64,000 bases of DNA from positions 38,394 to 102,393 of the forward strand of contig CAILLA010000209.1 in NCBI GenBank assembly GCA_903834925.1, given 5' to 3'. Shown here piece after piece: positions 17,554 to 27,543 of this stretch. The position numbers and the translations under genes are program-made. The DNA comes from an uncultured Schlesneria sp. GTDB lineage: Bacteria > Planctomycetota > Planctomycetia > Planctomycetales > Planctomycetaceae. The notes beneath the pieces are model-generated. The model was not told the origin of the DNA. It searched no databases and saw only the letters and a program-made list of their open reading frames with translations. How positions within the stretch are numbered: position 1 is the stretch's first letter; each line of letters begins with the position of its first letter.

Positions 17554-18756
17554 ATGAACGGCTTGTCATTTTTGGTACTGTTGACCGTTGCGCAGGCTCC
17601 TGCGGTTGAAGTTCAGACATTGTCAGAGAGGCAACTTCAAGGGACGCTGGAATCGCTGAACGCGAATTCTGCGATTCTGAAAACTGGATCGGGTTCGGAA
17701 TCGGTTCCTACGTCGGACATTTTGAAAATCCGATCAGCATCCCCTGATTCGGCCCCATCGATCGAATCGATTGTGGTGCGACTTGTCGACGATTCACAGC
17801 TAAGAGTCCGAACATACCTTTCTTCAGGGACCGTCGTGACGGTCACACATCCTCAACTCGGGGAACTTCGGATTCCGGTAGCGAGTGTCTCAAGCGTTCG
17901 ATTCGCCGCTGTCGATTCGAAGGTGGAACCTGAATGGAATCAACTCATCGAACGTGCTCCCAAGAAAGACATGATCGCCGTTCGGAAAGGGGATGTCCTG
18001 GATCATCTCGATGGCATCGTCGGTTCGATGAATGACGCAACGCTCCAGTTCCAACTTGATGGCGATGACATTCCGGTCAAACGGGAAAAAGTCTTTGGCC
18101 TCATCTTTTCCAAACGCGAATCGTCCGCCAGAAAAGCGGTGGCACAAGTCGAACTTTCCTCGGGTGACTTGCTGTCCGCAAAGCAGATCGAATGGAATGG
18201 AACGAAGTGGCTGGTAAGGCTTGTGACGGGACTGGAAACGCAAGTCGCGCCCGAGTCTATCAAAGTGATCGACTACAGCATCAGCAAGTTCACGTATCTC
18301 TCGGACCTTGAACCGCGTGGCATGAAGCACACTCCATTTTTTGGAGAGTTTTCTGATTTCAATGTGTTTGCGTATCGACGTGACAAAGACTTCGAAGGAA
18401 ATCGGATCAGCCTGGGTCATAAGACCTATGCCAAAGGTTTGGCAATTCACTCAAAAACGGTCTTGAAATATCGTTTGGGTGGCGACTACCGACGATTTCA
18501 AGCAGTGATGGGGATTGGCGACGAAATCAACCGAGGCAACGTCGATGTCACCGTTAAAGCTGACGAAAAAGTTGTTTTTAATGGGCCGGTCAAAGTCGGT
18601 GAAAACGGGGCGCAAGGTGCTCGCCGTCCCGCACCACAAGTTCTTGACATCAATGTAAACGGCGCGGTCGAACTGGAAATCCTCGTGGACTATGGAAGTG
18701 ATAAGATCGATATTGGTGATCGACTTTATCTCGCCAACGCTCGACTTGTCAGATAG
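17554..18756 (+). CDS. Exported NPCBM-domain protein
   Basis: This 400-residue protein has a short hydrophobic N-terminus (MNGLSFLVLLTVAQAPAVEV) consistent with export. Residues about 20-240 are beta-rich, with two units that look alike (TLSERQLQGTLESLNANSAILKTG; RKGDVLDHLDGIVGSMNDATLQF). Residues about 250-400 form an NPCBM/NEW2-type carbohydrate-binding module: YLSDLEPRGMKHTPFFGEF, LGHKTYAKGLAIHSKTVLKYRLGGDYRRFQAVMGIGDE, and DIGDRLYLANARLV are typical. NPCBM modules bind glycans in galactosidase-type enzymes; no catalytic domain is present here. The role is probably surface or periplasmic glycan binding. It converges on ruvC with only four bases between stop codons. Confidence 0.85.
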   Translation: MNGLSFLVLLTVAQAPAVEVQTLSERQLQGTLESLNANSAILKTGSGSESVPTSDILKIRSASPDSAPSIESIVVRLVDDSQLRVRTYLSSGTVVTVTHPQLGELRIPVASVSSVRFAAVDSKVEPEWNQLIERAPKKDMIAVRKGDVLDHLDGIVGSMNDATLQFQLDGDDIPVKREKVFGLIFSKRESSARKAVAQVELSSGDLLSAKQIEWNGTKWLVRLVTGLETQVAPESIKVIDYSISKFTYLSDLEPRGMKHTPFFGEFSDFNVFAYRRDKDFEGNRISLGHKTYAKGLAIHSKTVLKYRLGGDYRRFQAVMGIGDEINRGNVDVTVKADEKVVFNGPVKVGENGAQGARRPAPQVLDINVNGAVELEILVDYGSDKIDIGDRLYLANARLVR

Positions 18757-18760
18757 GCAA

Positions 18761-19315
18761 TCAATCTGGCAAGTCACCGAAAATGACTGAGCGAGCACTG
18801 TGGTAATGACACAATGCGACGGCAAAGGCATCGGCCACGTCGTTCGGTTCGAGCAATTTGTCCAGTCGCAATTCTTGTCGAATGGCATGTTGAATTTGTT
18901 CTTTTGACGCCTTTCCGCTCCCCGTTAACAGTCGCTTGATCTGTGTCGGCGTATAATGAACGACAGGGACACCTGCATCGGCGGCAGCGTAAAGAAGTGC
19001 TCCGCGCGCGTGAGCCATCAGGATCGCCGTCTTCGGGAATTGTGACGTCGAAAAGACCTGTTCGATCGCCAGCACTTGCGGTTTGAATTCGTCGATGACT
19101 TCACGTAGGCCGCGGCCGAGTTCGAGAATTCGTTCAGACAGAGATAAAGTTTTCGTGGACTGAATGACCCCACCTTCACGAAGGACAGGCTTTTCGGCGG
19201 ATCGTTCGAGAATTGCGTAACCGGTCCGGTTTAAGCCCGGATCGACTCCGAGCACGCAATTTGGCCGGTCCGATCCGTCGAAATGCCGTGCTTGTTGGTT
19301 TGTTTCAGATGTCAT
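18761..19315 (-). CDS. ruvC: Crossover junction endodeoxyribonuclease RuvC
   Basis: RuvC cleaves Holliday junctions during homologous recombination, working with the RuvAB branch-migration motor. The 184-residue protein carries the family signatures: VLGVDPGLNRTGYAIL (first catalytic Asp), AIEQVF (catalytic Glu), VHYTPTQIKRLLTGSGKASKEQ, and the C-terminal DVADAFAVALCH with the last two catalytic Asp. Length is close to the usual 160-180, with an extra ~18 hydrophilic residues before the first strand. ruvA and ruvB are not adjacent, which is common in planctomycetes. Confidence 0.95.
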   Translation of the reverse strand: MTSETNQQARHFDGSDRPNCVLGVDPGLNRTGYAILERSAEKPVLREGGVIQSTKTLSLSERILELGRGLREVIDEFKPQVLAIEQVFSTSQFPKTAILMAHARGALLYAAADAGVPVVHYTPTQIKRLLTGSGKASKEQIQHAIRQELRLDKLLEPNDVADAFAVALCHYHSARSVIFGDLPD

Positions 19316-19387
19316 GGAAATCCATTTCCGAGTCGGCTAACGAGGTGTAACGCGCATTATTCAAAATTTTGGAGCAGTTTCGGTTTT

Positions 19388-19481
19388 CGTAGTGGAGGCT
19401 TTCAGCCTCCGCGAATCGGAGTGAACGCTGGATGGTCCGTACGAGTTGTTGTGGCGCACGGGCTGAAGCCCATGCTACGAG
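19388..19481. repeat. Paired palindrome element ending in CTACG (copy 1)
   Basis: CGTAGTGGAGGCTTTCAGCCTCC at the left and GGCGCACGGGCTGAAGCCCATGCTACG at the right give complementary ends (CGTAG...CTACG), each end with its own inner palindrome (GAGGCTTTCAGCCTC and GGGCTGAAGCCC). It lies between ruvC and lhgO. The right half is identical to 21048-21074. Confidence 0.75.
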
Positions 19482-19512
19482 TTGAGGCTTGCTCGTTTCA
19501 ATTTACAAACGC

Positions 19513-20709
19513 TCAGAATCTTGGGGCGAGTTTTTCGACGATCAGTTTTCCGATATTCAACGATGCTGTTGCAGCGGGAGAGGGAGCGTTGCAGACATTA
19601 ACGACCAGGTCGTTCTCCTGGATCAGGAAATCGTCTACGAGGTTTCCGTCTCGAGTCAACGCCTGTGCTCGAACCCCGGCAGGGGCGGGGACTAAATGTT
19701 CGCTCTGAATCTCGGGGACGAGACGTTGCAGTGCCGCAACAAAAGCATTTTTGCTAAACGAGCGATACATTTCGTGGAAACCAGCTCGCCAGTGCTTCCA
19801 TGCCATTCGCAGGAATCCGGGATAACTGAGCGATTCCAGCGTGTCAAACAAATTGAAGCTTGTCTTGTAATACCCCTCGCGAGCGAACGAGAACACGGCA
19901 TTCGGGCCGCATTCGACTCCTCCGTGGATCATCCGGGTGAAATGAACGCCGAGAAAGGGGAAGTCGGGATCGGGAACCGGGTAAATCAGGCTGTGGCATA
20001 GGTGCTGTGCCGACGGTTTGAGTTCAAAATATTCGCCACGGAATGGGATGATCTGAGCGTCGGGACGCACTCCCGATAGCCAGGCGACGCGATCGCTTTG
20101 TAAGCCAGCACAGTTCACAACCAGTCGAGCGTCCAATTCACCGGCTGTATTCTGAACGACCATGCGATTGTCGTGACGGAACATCCCTGTGACTTTCGCA
20201 CTCATTTTCAGTTCACCGCCGGCCGCTTTGATTCGTTCGGCCATTTTTTCAGCAACTTGTCGATAATCGACAATTCCCGCGTCGGGGACGTGAATTGCTT
20301 GAACACCTAAAACATGTGGCTCTATTTCTTTCAAGCGTTCGGGGCCGATTCGTTCGCAACGAATATCATTGGCCAGCCCTCGTTCGTAAATCCGTTCCAA
20401 CTGCGGAATCTCGTTCGGTGTTACGGCAACGATGACCTTGCCGCACCGATCGAACGGGATATTTTCCTTCTGGCAAAATTCTTCCATCGCCAGCTTTCCG
20501 TTACGGCAATTCGTTGCCCGCAACGATCCGGGTTTGTAATAGATACCGGAGTGAAGCACGCCCGAATTATGGCCAGTCTGGTGCTGAGCGACTTCACGTT
20601 CTTTTTCGAGAATTGTTACCTTGCGACCAGGAAATCGCTCAAGCAACCGATACGCGGTGGCCAGCCCAACGATCCCTCCACCAATAATGACAACGTCTGC
20701 GTGCTGCAT
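19513..20709 (-). CDS. lhgO: L-2-hydroxyglutarate oxidase LhgO
   Basis: This FAD-dependent enzyme of the DAO family oxidises L-2-hydroxyglutarate to 2-oxoglutarate, passing electrons to the quinone pool or oxygen. The 398-residue product opens with the FAD-binding motif [20 protein letters not shown] and the family hallmark [23 protein letters not shown]. The substrate-domain stretches [35 protein letters not shown] and [28 protein letters not shown] all fit LhgO. The C-terminus [21 protein letters not shown] completes the FAD site. Length and motifs agree with E. coli LhgO (YgaF). It appears monocistronic. Confidence 0.94.
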   Translation of the reverse strand: MQHADVVIIGGGIVGLATAYRLLERFPGRKVTILEKEREVAQHQTGHNSGVLHSGIYYKPGSLRATNCRNGKLAMEEFCQKENIPFDRCGKVIVAVTPNEIPQLERIYERGLANDIRCERIGPERLKEIEPHVLGVQAIHVPDAGIVDYRQVAEKMAERIKAAGGELKMSAKVTGMFRHDNRMVVQNTAGELDARLVVNCAGLQSDRVAWLSGVRPDAQIIPFRGEYFELKPSAQHLCHSLIYPVPDPDFPFLGVHFTRMIHGGVECGPNAVFSFAREGYYKTSFNLFDTLESLSYPGFLRMAWKHWRAGFHEMYRSFSKNAFVAALQRLVPEIQSEHLVPAPAGVRAQALTRDGNLVDDFLIQENDLVVNVCNAPSPAATASLNIGKLIVEKLAPRF

Positions 20710-21161
20710 GTGCGATCCTGATCTCTAGCGAACTGGTTCCCTCGCCACATCGGGTCGCCGGAAACTCTGTCGGCAGTATAGTTCACCTGAATCCCCGAAA
20801 GTAACCAACCTGCCTGCCTCGTCGGATTCGATCGTGCTTTGAGCGAGCAACGAAACGAACGAAATGACTCCAACAGTCGCTGGAACTTGGCTTTCAATCG
20901 TTAAAAGCTGCCGAAGCAGAACCACCTGAATAATCGTTAACGATTGCCCTCTGTTTTCGCCGATGACGGATGTAGCGTGGGAATTTCTGCGTTGCCTATG
21001 GGGTTGTTGGTTTTTGTTGTGTGGGCTTTTTGCTCGGACAAGATTTCGTGGCGCACGGGCTGAAGCCCATGCTACGGCTTTTGGGCGGCTTGCAAACTTC
21101 GCCGGTATTAGACCAGAGGCAAGTATTGTCGGCTGCCGAGTCGATGCCGGAGCCTGAACGG
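20710..21161. other. Divergent intergenic region with a palindromic element
   Basis: This 452-base stretch lies between leftward lhgO and the rightward porin. About 100 bases of it (20969-21075) are a dispersed repeat. The remainder shows no convincing gene; the track's porin start at 21021 lies within the repeat and is therefore unlikely to be used. Confidence 0.5.
20969..21075. repeat. Paired palindrome element ending in CTACG (copy 2)
   Basis: The right end GTGGCGCACGGGCTGAAGCCCATGCTACG repeats the copy at 19452-19480 base for base. The left end TGTAGCGTGGG is complementary to CCCATGCTACG with small mismatches, so the whole could fold as a long hairpin with a ~75-base centre. Confidence 0.7.
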
Positions 21162-22805
21162 ATGACACTTTGGTCGTACCGCCGAGGGAGACCGATCGCC
21201 CAACTGTGCTTCACACTTCTTTTGTGGTTGCTGTTGGTCGAAGTTCTGCGTGCGCAAGATTCAGACGATGGTGCCGTCGGGTCTGTGGACCTGCCCGCTG
21301 CAAACATCGAACAGCGGATTGACCAATTGGAACTGCGTCAATCAGAACTTGTCGAGCAGAACAGGCTGTTATCACGTCTGTTACAGGATCTTTCGGCGAA
21401 GAACCCGCCGCGTTCAATAAGCGAATTTGATCCGAACGGTGCGTTGATTCCACCCGTACCTTCAACGGATAACTCGGCGATTGGCAATGGTGATGGTGCG
21501 ACGTTTAAAAACACCCTTCGTAGCCCTACCGAGATCTTTCCTTCGCCGGCGTTTGATACAGCTTTAGAATTTCCGCTGGAGCGTAAGTCATCCACGTTGA
21601 ATTCAGGGTCTGGGCCACCGAAATACTATGTCGGCTATGATCGGGGATTTGTGTTCCGACCGATTGACCCTGAAGAATCCCCATTTGAACTGAAAATCAA
21701 CGGTCAGGACCAGATTCGTTATACGGGGTTTGAACGAGAACACGCAATCTGGACCGACAGTGCCGGGATACCGACAATCATCAGCAATCAGAGTAATTTT
21801 CAGATCCCTCGCGGTCGACTCATTCTTTCCGGATTCACGTTTCGCAGGGAACTCAAATACAACCTGAATATCGATTACAACACGGTCGGCGCAAGTCAAA
21901 TCAATTTTCGTGCCTATTGGTTAGCATGGCGTTTCAGTCGGGCCATGACGGTTTTCGCCGGACAGAGCAAAGTTCCGGGCAGTCGCGAGTGGCTTGAATC
22001 CTTTGTCAATACGCTGGGGGCTGACCGATCGATGGCGACCACGTTCTTTCGTCCCAGCCTAAGCCAGGGTATCTGGGCAACGGGCGAACCGGCTGATGGA
22101 CTGTTCTACCATGTCATGATGTCCAACGGATTCAATACTGTTGGATCAACTCCACAAACACTCAGTTCCGTCATGGCGTTTTCTGGTTCGGTCTGGTGGG
22201 AGCCGTTGGGTGACTTTGGAAACGGCTATTCCGATTTTGAATGGCATGCTGAACCATCCATCCGGTTAGGGACCAGTCTGACGTACTCACCCGAGCAAGG
22301 ACCGCAAGGTAGCACTACTGCACCCGAGAATTCCTCGATTCGACTATCGAATGGAACCCTGATCACAGAAACGGGTGCCCTGGCGCCGGGTGTCACTTTG
22401 AATGCCTTTAAAATCGGACTCGAAACGGTCGATCTGTCTTATAAACATCGTGGTTTCAGCGCAAGCACCGAGTTGTTTTCGCAACAATTATTTGGCTTAA
22501 AAGGAAGCGGCCCTCTCCCCATGACCTCCATTTCGCAATACGGCGGATTCGTGCAGGGAGGTTACTTTGTCATTCCACAAAAAGCCGAGCCGTATCTCCG
22601 TGCATCCTACGTCACCGGTCCTTCTGGTTCCGGCTCTGAATATGCGGGTGGTTTCAACTGGTTCTTCCTTCCCGGTAAGCAGAACCTGCGATTCACCTTC
22701 GACGCGGCCTGGTTGGATAATAATCCGGCCACACAGAACCGAACGAACCTTCAATCGGGCCAGACCGGGATCCTTGTCCGCTCACAGATCCAGATCTTTT
22801 TCTAA
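21162..22805 (+). CDS. Phosphate-selective porin O/P family outer-membrane protein
   Basis: This 548-residue protein has an N-terminal signal sequence (RPIAQLCFTLLLWLLLVEVLRAQ) and a short coiled coil (IEQRIDQLELRQSELVEQNRLLSRLLQDL), typical of planctomycete and gammaproteobacterial porins that trimerise through it. The beta-barrel follows from about residue 150, with OprP/OprO-like stretches: FELKINGQDQIRYTGFE, IPRGRLILSGFTFRRELKYNLNIDYN, FAGQSKVPGSREWLES and a terminal aromatic (IQIFF). Substrate selectivity cannot be read; anions such as phosphate are typical for the family. I chose the ATG at 21162 after CCGGAG; starts further upstream fall in a palindromic repeat. Confidence 0.85.
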   Translation: MTLWSYRRGRPIAQLCFTLLLWLLLVEVLRAQDSDDGAVGSVDLPAANIEQRIDQLELRQSELVEQNRLLSRLLQDLSAKNPPRSISEFDPNGALIPPVPSTDNSAIGNGDGATFKNTLRSPTEIFPSPAFDTALEFPLERKSSTLNSGSGPPKYYVGYDRGFVFRPIDPEESPFELKINGQDQIRYTGFEREHAIWTDSAGIPTIISNQSNFQIPRGRLILSGFTFRRELKYNLNIDYNTVGASQINFRAYWLAWRFSRAMTVFAGQSKVPGSREWLESFVNTLGADRSMATTFFRPSLSQGIWATGEPADGLFYHVMMSNGFNTVGSTPQTLSSVMAFSGSVWWEPLGDFGNGYSDFEWHAEPSIRLGTSLTYSPEQGPQGSTTAPENSSIRLSNGTLITETGALAPGVTLNAFKIGLETVDLSYKHRGFSASTELFSQQLFGLKGSGPLPMTSISQYGGFVQGGYFVIPQKAEPYLRASYVTGPSGSGSEYAGGFNWFFLPGKQNLRFTFDAAWLDNNPATQNRTNLQSGQTGILVRSQIQIFF

Positions 22806-22984
22806 GATCCGCTTGCGATGTGAGTTTGATCTCGGATGATATGCACTTGTACCCATCACGCATTCAATATCGATCCGAAACCGGGCTCTGACGCAATCCT
22901 CAGGGGTTGTCGAGGTGTGCATCAAAGCGGGAATCTTCAGAACGAGTTAATGAGTAATCTTTTGAAACTACAGTGAGGTGGAAG

Positions 22985-23698
22985 ATGGTCACTGCGTCGG
23001 AAAGATTGATCGCGATCGGTGACGTACATGGATGCGTGCATGCTCTGGACGCTTTGCTGAAAGAGATTGCTCCAAGCTCATCGGATCAACTCGTGTTCCT
23101 GGGCGATCTGATTGATCAAGGGCGTGATAGCGCCGCCGTACTGGAAAGGTTGATCGAATTACGTCAACAGTGTCAGGTTGTCCTGATCCAGGGGAATCAT
23201 GAAGAGATGCTTTGTTCCGCACGGGAAAGTGAAAAATCACTGAGATACTGGGAGGAATGTGGTGGCGTCTACACGTTGAACTCATACAAATTCGGCGCGA
23301 GTCTCGACGCGATACCGCCGGAGCACTGGCGGTTACTCTCCACATCCGTTCCATACTATGAAACAGACACATTCATTCTGACGCACGCGAATTATCATGC
23401 AGATCTACCGATGAATCTGCAGGAATCGTATCAGTTGCGGTGGGCGTTGTTTGAGCCTGATGGAATGCAGCCTCACAAGTCTGGCAAGACGGTCGTGGTC
23501 GGACATACCGAGCAGCGCAATTGCGAAATTCTCGACTTGGGTTTTGCAATATGCATCGATACAGCGTGCTGGCGACATGGTTGGTTGACGGCGTTAGAAC
23601 TGAATTCGCGTACGTTTTGGCAAGCGAGTCGCTGGGGGCTTCTTCGTGACGACGAAGAACCAACGCATAAAGGGAAGCTGCCACAGTTCGCCCGTTGA
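22985..23698 (+). CDS. Metallophosphoesterase (PP1/diadenosine tetraphosphatase-like)
   Basis: This 237-residue enzyme belongs to the calcineurin-like phosphoesterases. It shows all the metal-ligand motifs: IGDVHGC, FLGDLIDQGRDS, and QGNHEEML, then LTHANY and VVGHTEQ. It resembles bacterial serine/threonine protein phosphatases (PrpA/PrpB-type) and ApaH relatives; which substrate it uses is open. I start at ATG 22985, preceded by GAGGTGG; the track's GTG at 22973 would place the start inside the ribosome binding site. It converges on pta. Confidence 0.88.
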   Translation: MVTASERLIAIGDVHGCVHALDALLKEIAPSSSDQLVFLGDLIDQGRDSAAVLERLIELRQQCQVVLIQGNHEEMLCSARESEKSLRYWEECGGVYTLNSYKFGASLDAIPPEHWRLLSTSVPYYETDTFILTHANYHADLPMNLQESYQLRWALFEPDGMQPHKSGKTVVVGHTEQRNCEILDLGFAICIDTACWRHGWLTALELNSRTFWQASRWGLLRDDEEPTHKGKLPQFAR

Positions 23699-23765
23699 CG
23701 GGACACCGACCGCATTCATTTTCAGAAATCCTTCGACTTCTTTTCAATCAAGTTTTCGAAAGAGT

Positions 23766-25862
23766 TTACGGTTTCGATGCCTGGATCGCGGTGAGCGCTA
23801 TGGTATAGACGATGTCTTCGATCAAGGCACCTCGAGAAAGATCGTTCACAGGCTTTTTGAGTCCTTGCAGCATCGGGCCGATACTGATGACGTTCGCGCT
23901 GCGCTGTACCGCTTTGTAGGTCGTGTTTCCCGTATTCAGGTCGGGGAAGACGAAGACGGTTGCTTTGCCTGCCACCGGACTGTCAGGAGCTTTGGTTCGG
24001 GCAACGTCCATTGCCGAGGCGGCATCATACTGTAACGGGCCGTCGATCAAGAGATCGGGTCTTAGTTCCTTGGCGATGCGGGTGGCTTCGCGGACTTTGT
24101 CGACATCTGCCCCGCTGCCGGACGTCCCCGTTGAGTAGCTGATCAGTGCGACTCGCGGAGTGATTCCGAACTGGATTGCGGACTCGGCACTTTGAATGGC
24201 GATATCAGCCAAAACGCGCGCGTCGGGGTCAGTCACAACGGCACAATCACCATAGACAAGAACCTGTTCTGGCAGACACATAAAGAAGACCGACGAGACG
24301 ACACTGGTACCCGGCTTTGTTTTGATCAGTTGTAGAGCTGGCCGAACGGTATTGGCGGTGGAGTGGACAGCGCCTGAAACAAGCCCATCGGCCTCGTCGA
24401 GCGCGAGCATCACCGTGCCGAGAACAACGTTGTCTGTCAGTTGATCTGCAGCGGCTTGCATGGAAAGCCCTTTATGCCTACGCATCTCGAAAAGGGGCTG
24501 CACGTATCGTTCGCGAACGGCCTGTACGTCGAGAATTTCGAGTCCAGGGGGGAGTTCGACCCCCAGTCGTGTTACGACCTGTCGGATTTCATCTGGATTA
24601 CCCATCAATACACAGCGCGCGATTCCACGCTCCTGACAGATGACTGCGGCTTTGATTGTCCGTGGTTCGTCTCCTTCAGGAAGCAGGATCCGTCGGTTCC
24701 CCTGCCGTGCCCGTTCGGTGAGCTGGTAACAGAATGCGGCTGGTGACATTCGCGGTTCGGCGTCACTTGAACGGTGGGCAATCAGCCATTGATCGTCAAA
24801 GTGACGTGCCGTGAATTCCATGGCCGCACGAATCCGTGGCGAATCGTCGATGGGGATTTCCCGGCTCATCGCATTAAGTGCGTTTGCGGTTTCGTAGCTG
24901 TTTGTCGTGACTCGAAGCACGGGCAGTCCAGTCAGAAAACCAGGCCGGCAGAACTCCTTGACGTCCTCCTCGATCGGAGTCTCGCCGGTCAACACGAGCC
25001 CGGCGATGGGAACCCCTTTGAGTGCCGCCATCGCGACGGCGACGATGACGTCATCGCGGTCGGTCGGTGTCACCAGGATCGCTCCCGGTCGAAAAGTGTT
25101 CAACATGTGCGGAACCCGGCGGGCTAGCAATGAAATGTGCTCGACGCGTCGCTCCTGCATTTCACCGGCGAAAATAATCTCGGCCTTGAGGTGAGCGGCG
25201 ATGTCGCTGGTTCGACAGTGCGTCAGTTCAGGGTTCTCGGGGACGCAACCGATGATGGCAAAATTCGGGATTCGACCAAGTCCCAGTTCGCTGCTGTAAC
25301 GAGTTCGGAACTGGGCGGGAGACTCGTCCCCTTGAGCTGTTGCGCGATTCAAGATACATCCCATGACGCGCTGGCTGTCGAGGCCGCCGTAGGGATTCGC
25401 CGCGTTTTCAAGATCTTGCTTGAGGCGACCGATGTTCATGTTCGCGCACGATGCAACGAGCACAACCTCGGCACTCAGTATCCGGACAAGTTCGACGTTC
25501 CAGTTGCCAGCGAACGACGATTCCGCAGTCGGGACGAGACCTTCAATGACAACGACCTCGGCATCGGCAGTTGTCCTTTGAAACGCGGCAATCACTTCGC
25601 TCATCAGTCGATCCGTCTGATGCTCGTTAACCAGTCGTTCGGCCTGCTCGAGCGGGATCGGCGGCGAAGGATTCAAGTCAGTGGTTGTGCGGATGAAGTG
25701 AGTCGATCGTTCCGGCCCAGGATCATCTGCTTCGTGTTGACGAAGAGGTTTGAAGAACGCCACTCGCACGCCAAGTTGATCAAACGCGCGGATCATTCCC
25801 AATGCAATTGTGGTCAATCCGCTTCTGGGATTTACCGGAACGAGATAAAGGATCTTTTTCAT
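23766..25862 (-). CDS. pta: Phosphate acetyltransferase
   Basis: Pta interconverts acetyl-CoA and acetyl phosphate in the acetate overflow/assimilation pathway. The 698-residue protein is the long form. Residues 1-~210 are the BioD-like N-terminal domain (MKKILYLVPVNPRSGLTTIALGM), the middle is a DRTGG domain (HISLLARRVPHMLNTFRPGAILVTPTDRDDVI), and residues ~380-698 are the catalytic PTA_PTB domain (RRILLPEGDEPRTIKAA, DEADGLVSGAVHSTANTVRPALQLI, TGTSGSGADVDKVREAT, FPDLNTGNTTYKAVQR). The ATG at 25862 overlaps the ackA stop codon by one base (TAATG), pointing to translational coupling. The 22 extra residues in the track lie inside ackA. Confidence 0.95.
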   Translation of the reverse strand: MKKILYLVPVNPRSGLTTIALGMIRAFDQLGVRVAFFKPLRQHEADDPGPERSTHFIRTTTDLNPSPPIPLEQAERLVNEHQTDRLMSEVIAAFQRTTADAEVVVIEGLVPTAESSFAGNWNVELVRILSAEVVLVASCANMNIGRLKQDLENAANPYGGLDSQRVMGCILNRATAQGDESPAQFRTRYSSELGLGRIPNFAIIGCVPENPELTHCRTSDIAAHLKAEIIFAGEMQERRVEHISLLARRVPHMLNTFRPGAILVTPTDRDDVIVAVAMAALKGVPIAGLVLTGETPIEEDVKEFCRPGFLTGLPVLRVTTNSYETANALNAMSREIPIDDSPRIRAAMEFTARHFDDQWLIAHRSSDAEPRMSPAAFCYQLTERARQGNRRILLPEGDEPRTIKAAVICQERGIARCVLMGNPDEIRQVVTRLGVELPPGLEILDVQAVRERYVQPLFEMRRHKGLSMQAAADQLTDNVVLGTVMLALDEADGLVSGAVHSTANTVRPALQLIKTKPGTSVVSSVFFMCLPEQVLVYGDCAVVTDPDARVLADIAIQSAESAIQFGITPRVALISYSTGTSGSGADVDKVREATRIAKELRPDLLIDGPLQYDAASAMDVARTKAPDSPVAGKATVFVFPDLNTGNTTYKAVQRSANVISIGPMLQGLKKPVNDLSRGALIEDIVYTIALTAIQASKP

Positions 25863-27094
25863 TATTTTGCGGCACCATCTCGGCCGAGTTTTTCGCAGTG
25901 CTGCAAGGCAAAACGACCAATCATCCATTCTTCATTGGTCGGAACTACGAGCGCAACCAGACCTGCAGCATGGTCTCGCGTAATCCACCCATGCGATTCT
26001 CGGCCGTGTGCGGCATTGCGGGCATCATCGATTTCAGGTCGCAGAAACGCCAGGTATTGAAGCGTCTTGGCACGAACTTCAACGCAATGTTCGCCGATGC
26101 CGCCGGTGAAGACCAAAGCGTCGATCCGGTCTAACCCCGCACACATGCCAAGAACGTGGCGGGCAAGCCGGTAGCAAAAGACGTCAATCGCCAGCGCCGC
26201 CTGTTCGTGTCCCGCGTGAGCAGCAGCAACAAGAGTACGCATGTCGTTGCTAAGCTCCGATATCCCCAACAAACCGCTTTTTCGGTTGATCATCTCAGTG
26301 ATTTCGTGACTGCTCTTCCCGGTCTTCCCCGCGATGAACTCCGTCAAATTGGGGTCGATGTCACCACTACGCGTTCCCATCACCAACCCTTCGGACGGGG
26401 TCAGTCCCATACTCGTTTCAACACTCTGTCCATTCCGGACTGCACAGACGCTGCATCCATTCCCCAGGTGAGCGGTGACAAGTTGGCAGTCATCGATCGG
26501 TCGCCCGAGCAGTCGCGCGGCCTCGTTCGCAACGAATTGGTGACTCGTCCCATGAAATCCATAACGCCTGGCCATAAACTGCGTGTACCAAGTGTAGGGA
26601 ACCCCGTAAATATAGGCTCGCTTGGGCATGGTTTGGTGGAACGCCGTGTCAAACACGGCGACATGTGGCAGCGTTGGGAAACGCTCCATCGCGATTCGGA
26701 TTCCCAGTGCATTGGCAGGATTATGGAGAGGGGCAAGTTCGGCACAAGCCTCGATTTTAGTGATCACACCGGCATCAACCAGACACGGCTCACGAAAATA
26801 TTCACCCCCGTGAACGACGCGATGTCCTACAGCACACAAGTTTGCTGGAACCGCCCCTGTGGACCAGCAAAGGTCGACGAGTTCACGCAGCGCTGCACCA
26901 TGGTCCGCTCCTGGGATGGCCTTTTCAATCACCGTACCACCCAAATCGAGCCGGATATTGGCTCCGGCTTCACCGATTCGTTCGGCCAGCCCTTTGGCCT
27001 TGGCGATTCCGCTACCAACATCGAGCCAGGCATACTTCAATGAAGAACTACCACAGTTGATGATCAGTACTTCGAGCTGCGGGTGGGAATTCAT
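25862..27094 (-). CDS. ackA: Acetate kinase
   Basis: AckA converts acetyl phosphate and ADP to acetate and ATP, the partner step to Pta. The 410-residue protein starts with VLIINCGSSSLKYAWLD, the acetate-kinase signature. It also has GHRVVHGGEYF, LAPLHNPANALGI, FDTAFHQTMP, RRYGFHGTSHQFV, TAHLGNGCSVCAV and VFTGGIGEHC, so substrate- and nucleotide-binding residues appear intact. The ATG is preceded by GGGAG at good spacing. It is the first gene of the ackA-pta pair. A short region around VGSGIAKAKGLAERIGEAG is family-typical. I see no clear promoter boxes upstream. Confidence 0.96.
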   Translation of the reverse strand: MNSHPQLEVLIINCGSSSLKYAWLDVGSGIAKAKGLAERIGEAGANIRLDLGGTVIEKAIPGADHGAALRELVDLCWSTGAVPANLCAVGHRVVHGGEYFREPCLVDAGVITKIEACAELAPLHNPANALGIRIAMERFPTLPHVAVFDTAFHQTMPKRAYIYGVPYTWYTQFMARRYGFHGTSHQFVANEAARLLGRPIDDCQLVTAHLGNGCSVCAVRNGQSVETSMGLTPSEGLVMGTRSGDIDPNLTEFIAGKTGKSSHEITEMINRKSGLLGISELSNDMRTLVAAAHAGHEQAALAIDVFCYRLARHVLGMCAGLDRIDALVFTGGIGEHCVEVRAKTLQYLAFLRPEIDDARNAAHGRESHGWITRDHAAGLVALVVPTNEEWMIGRFALQHCEKLGRDGAAK

Positions 27095-27543
27095 ACGAGC
27101 TCCCGTTTGCGGCCTGAATCACAATTTGACGAATTCAATTGATACACATTTTTCTCGCAAACGGAGTCACCCAGCTGTTTTCCGTATTGTATCAGGAATT
27201 CATCAACGCCCGGACGAGAATTTCGACAGGAAGCGAAGATGCCGCCGCTAAAACGATCATTTTCACGCCATAAATTGCAGACTCATTCCATTTCATTGCA
27301 AACATGCGTCGACATTGCAATTCGCAACCCGTTTGGCTGATTGTGCTTGCATCGCATGAGTGAAGGGGGAGTCGCCTTAAATCATCGCTTTGTCCAGCTC
27401 GATTCGTTGTTAAGAGAAACGAGATATCCGTCTTTTTCGATTGTTTCTGGCCTGTCGAAGACGATGAAGTTGTTACGCGTTCTGAAGCCACCGCATACGC
27501 CGACTTCAGTTGGCGAAAAAATTCGGATGAATGGAGACAGCAA
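27095..27543. other. Divergent intergenic region
   Basis: These 449 bases separate ackA from the small lipoprotein. Promoters for both should be here. ORFs listed on either strand have no recognisable content. I see no strong palindrome or repeat. Confidence 0.35.

Noticed and set aside
25137-26060. 307-residue rightward ORF across pta/ackA
   Set aside because: It overlaps two confidently identified genes on the other strand and has no domain signature.
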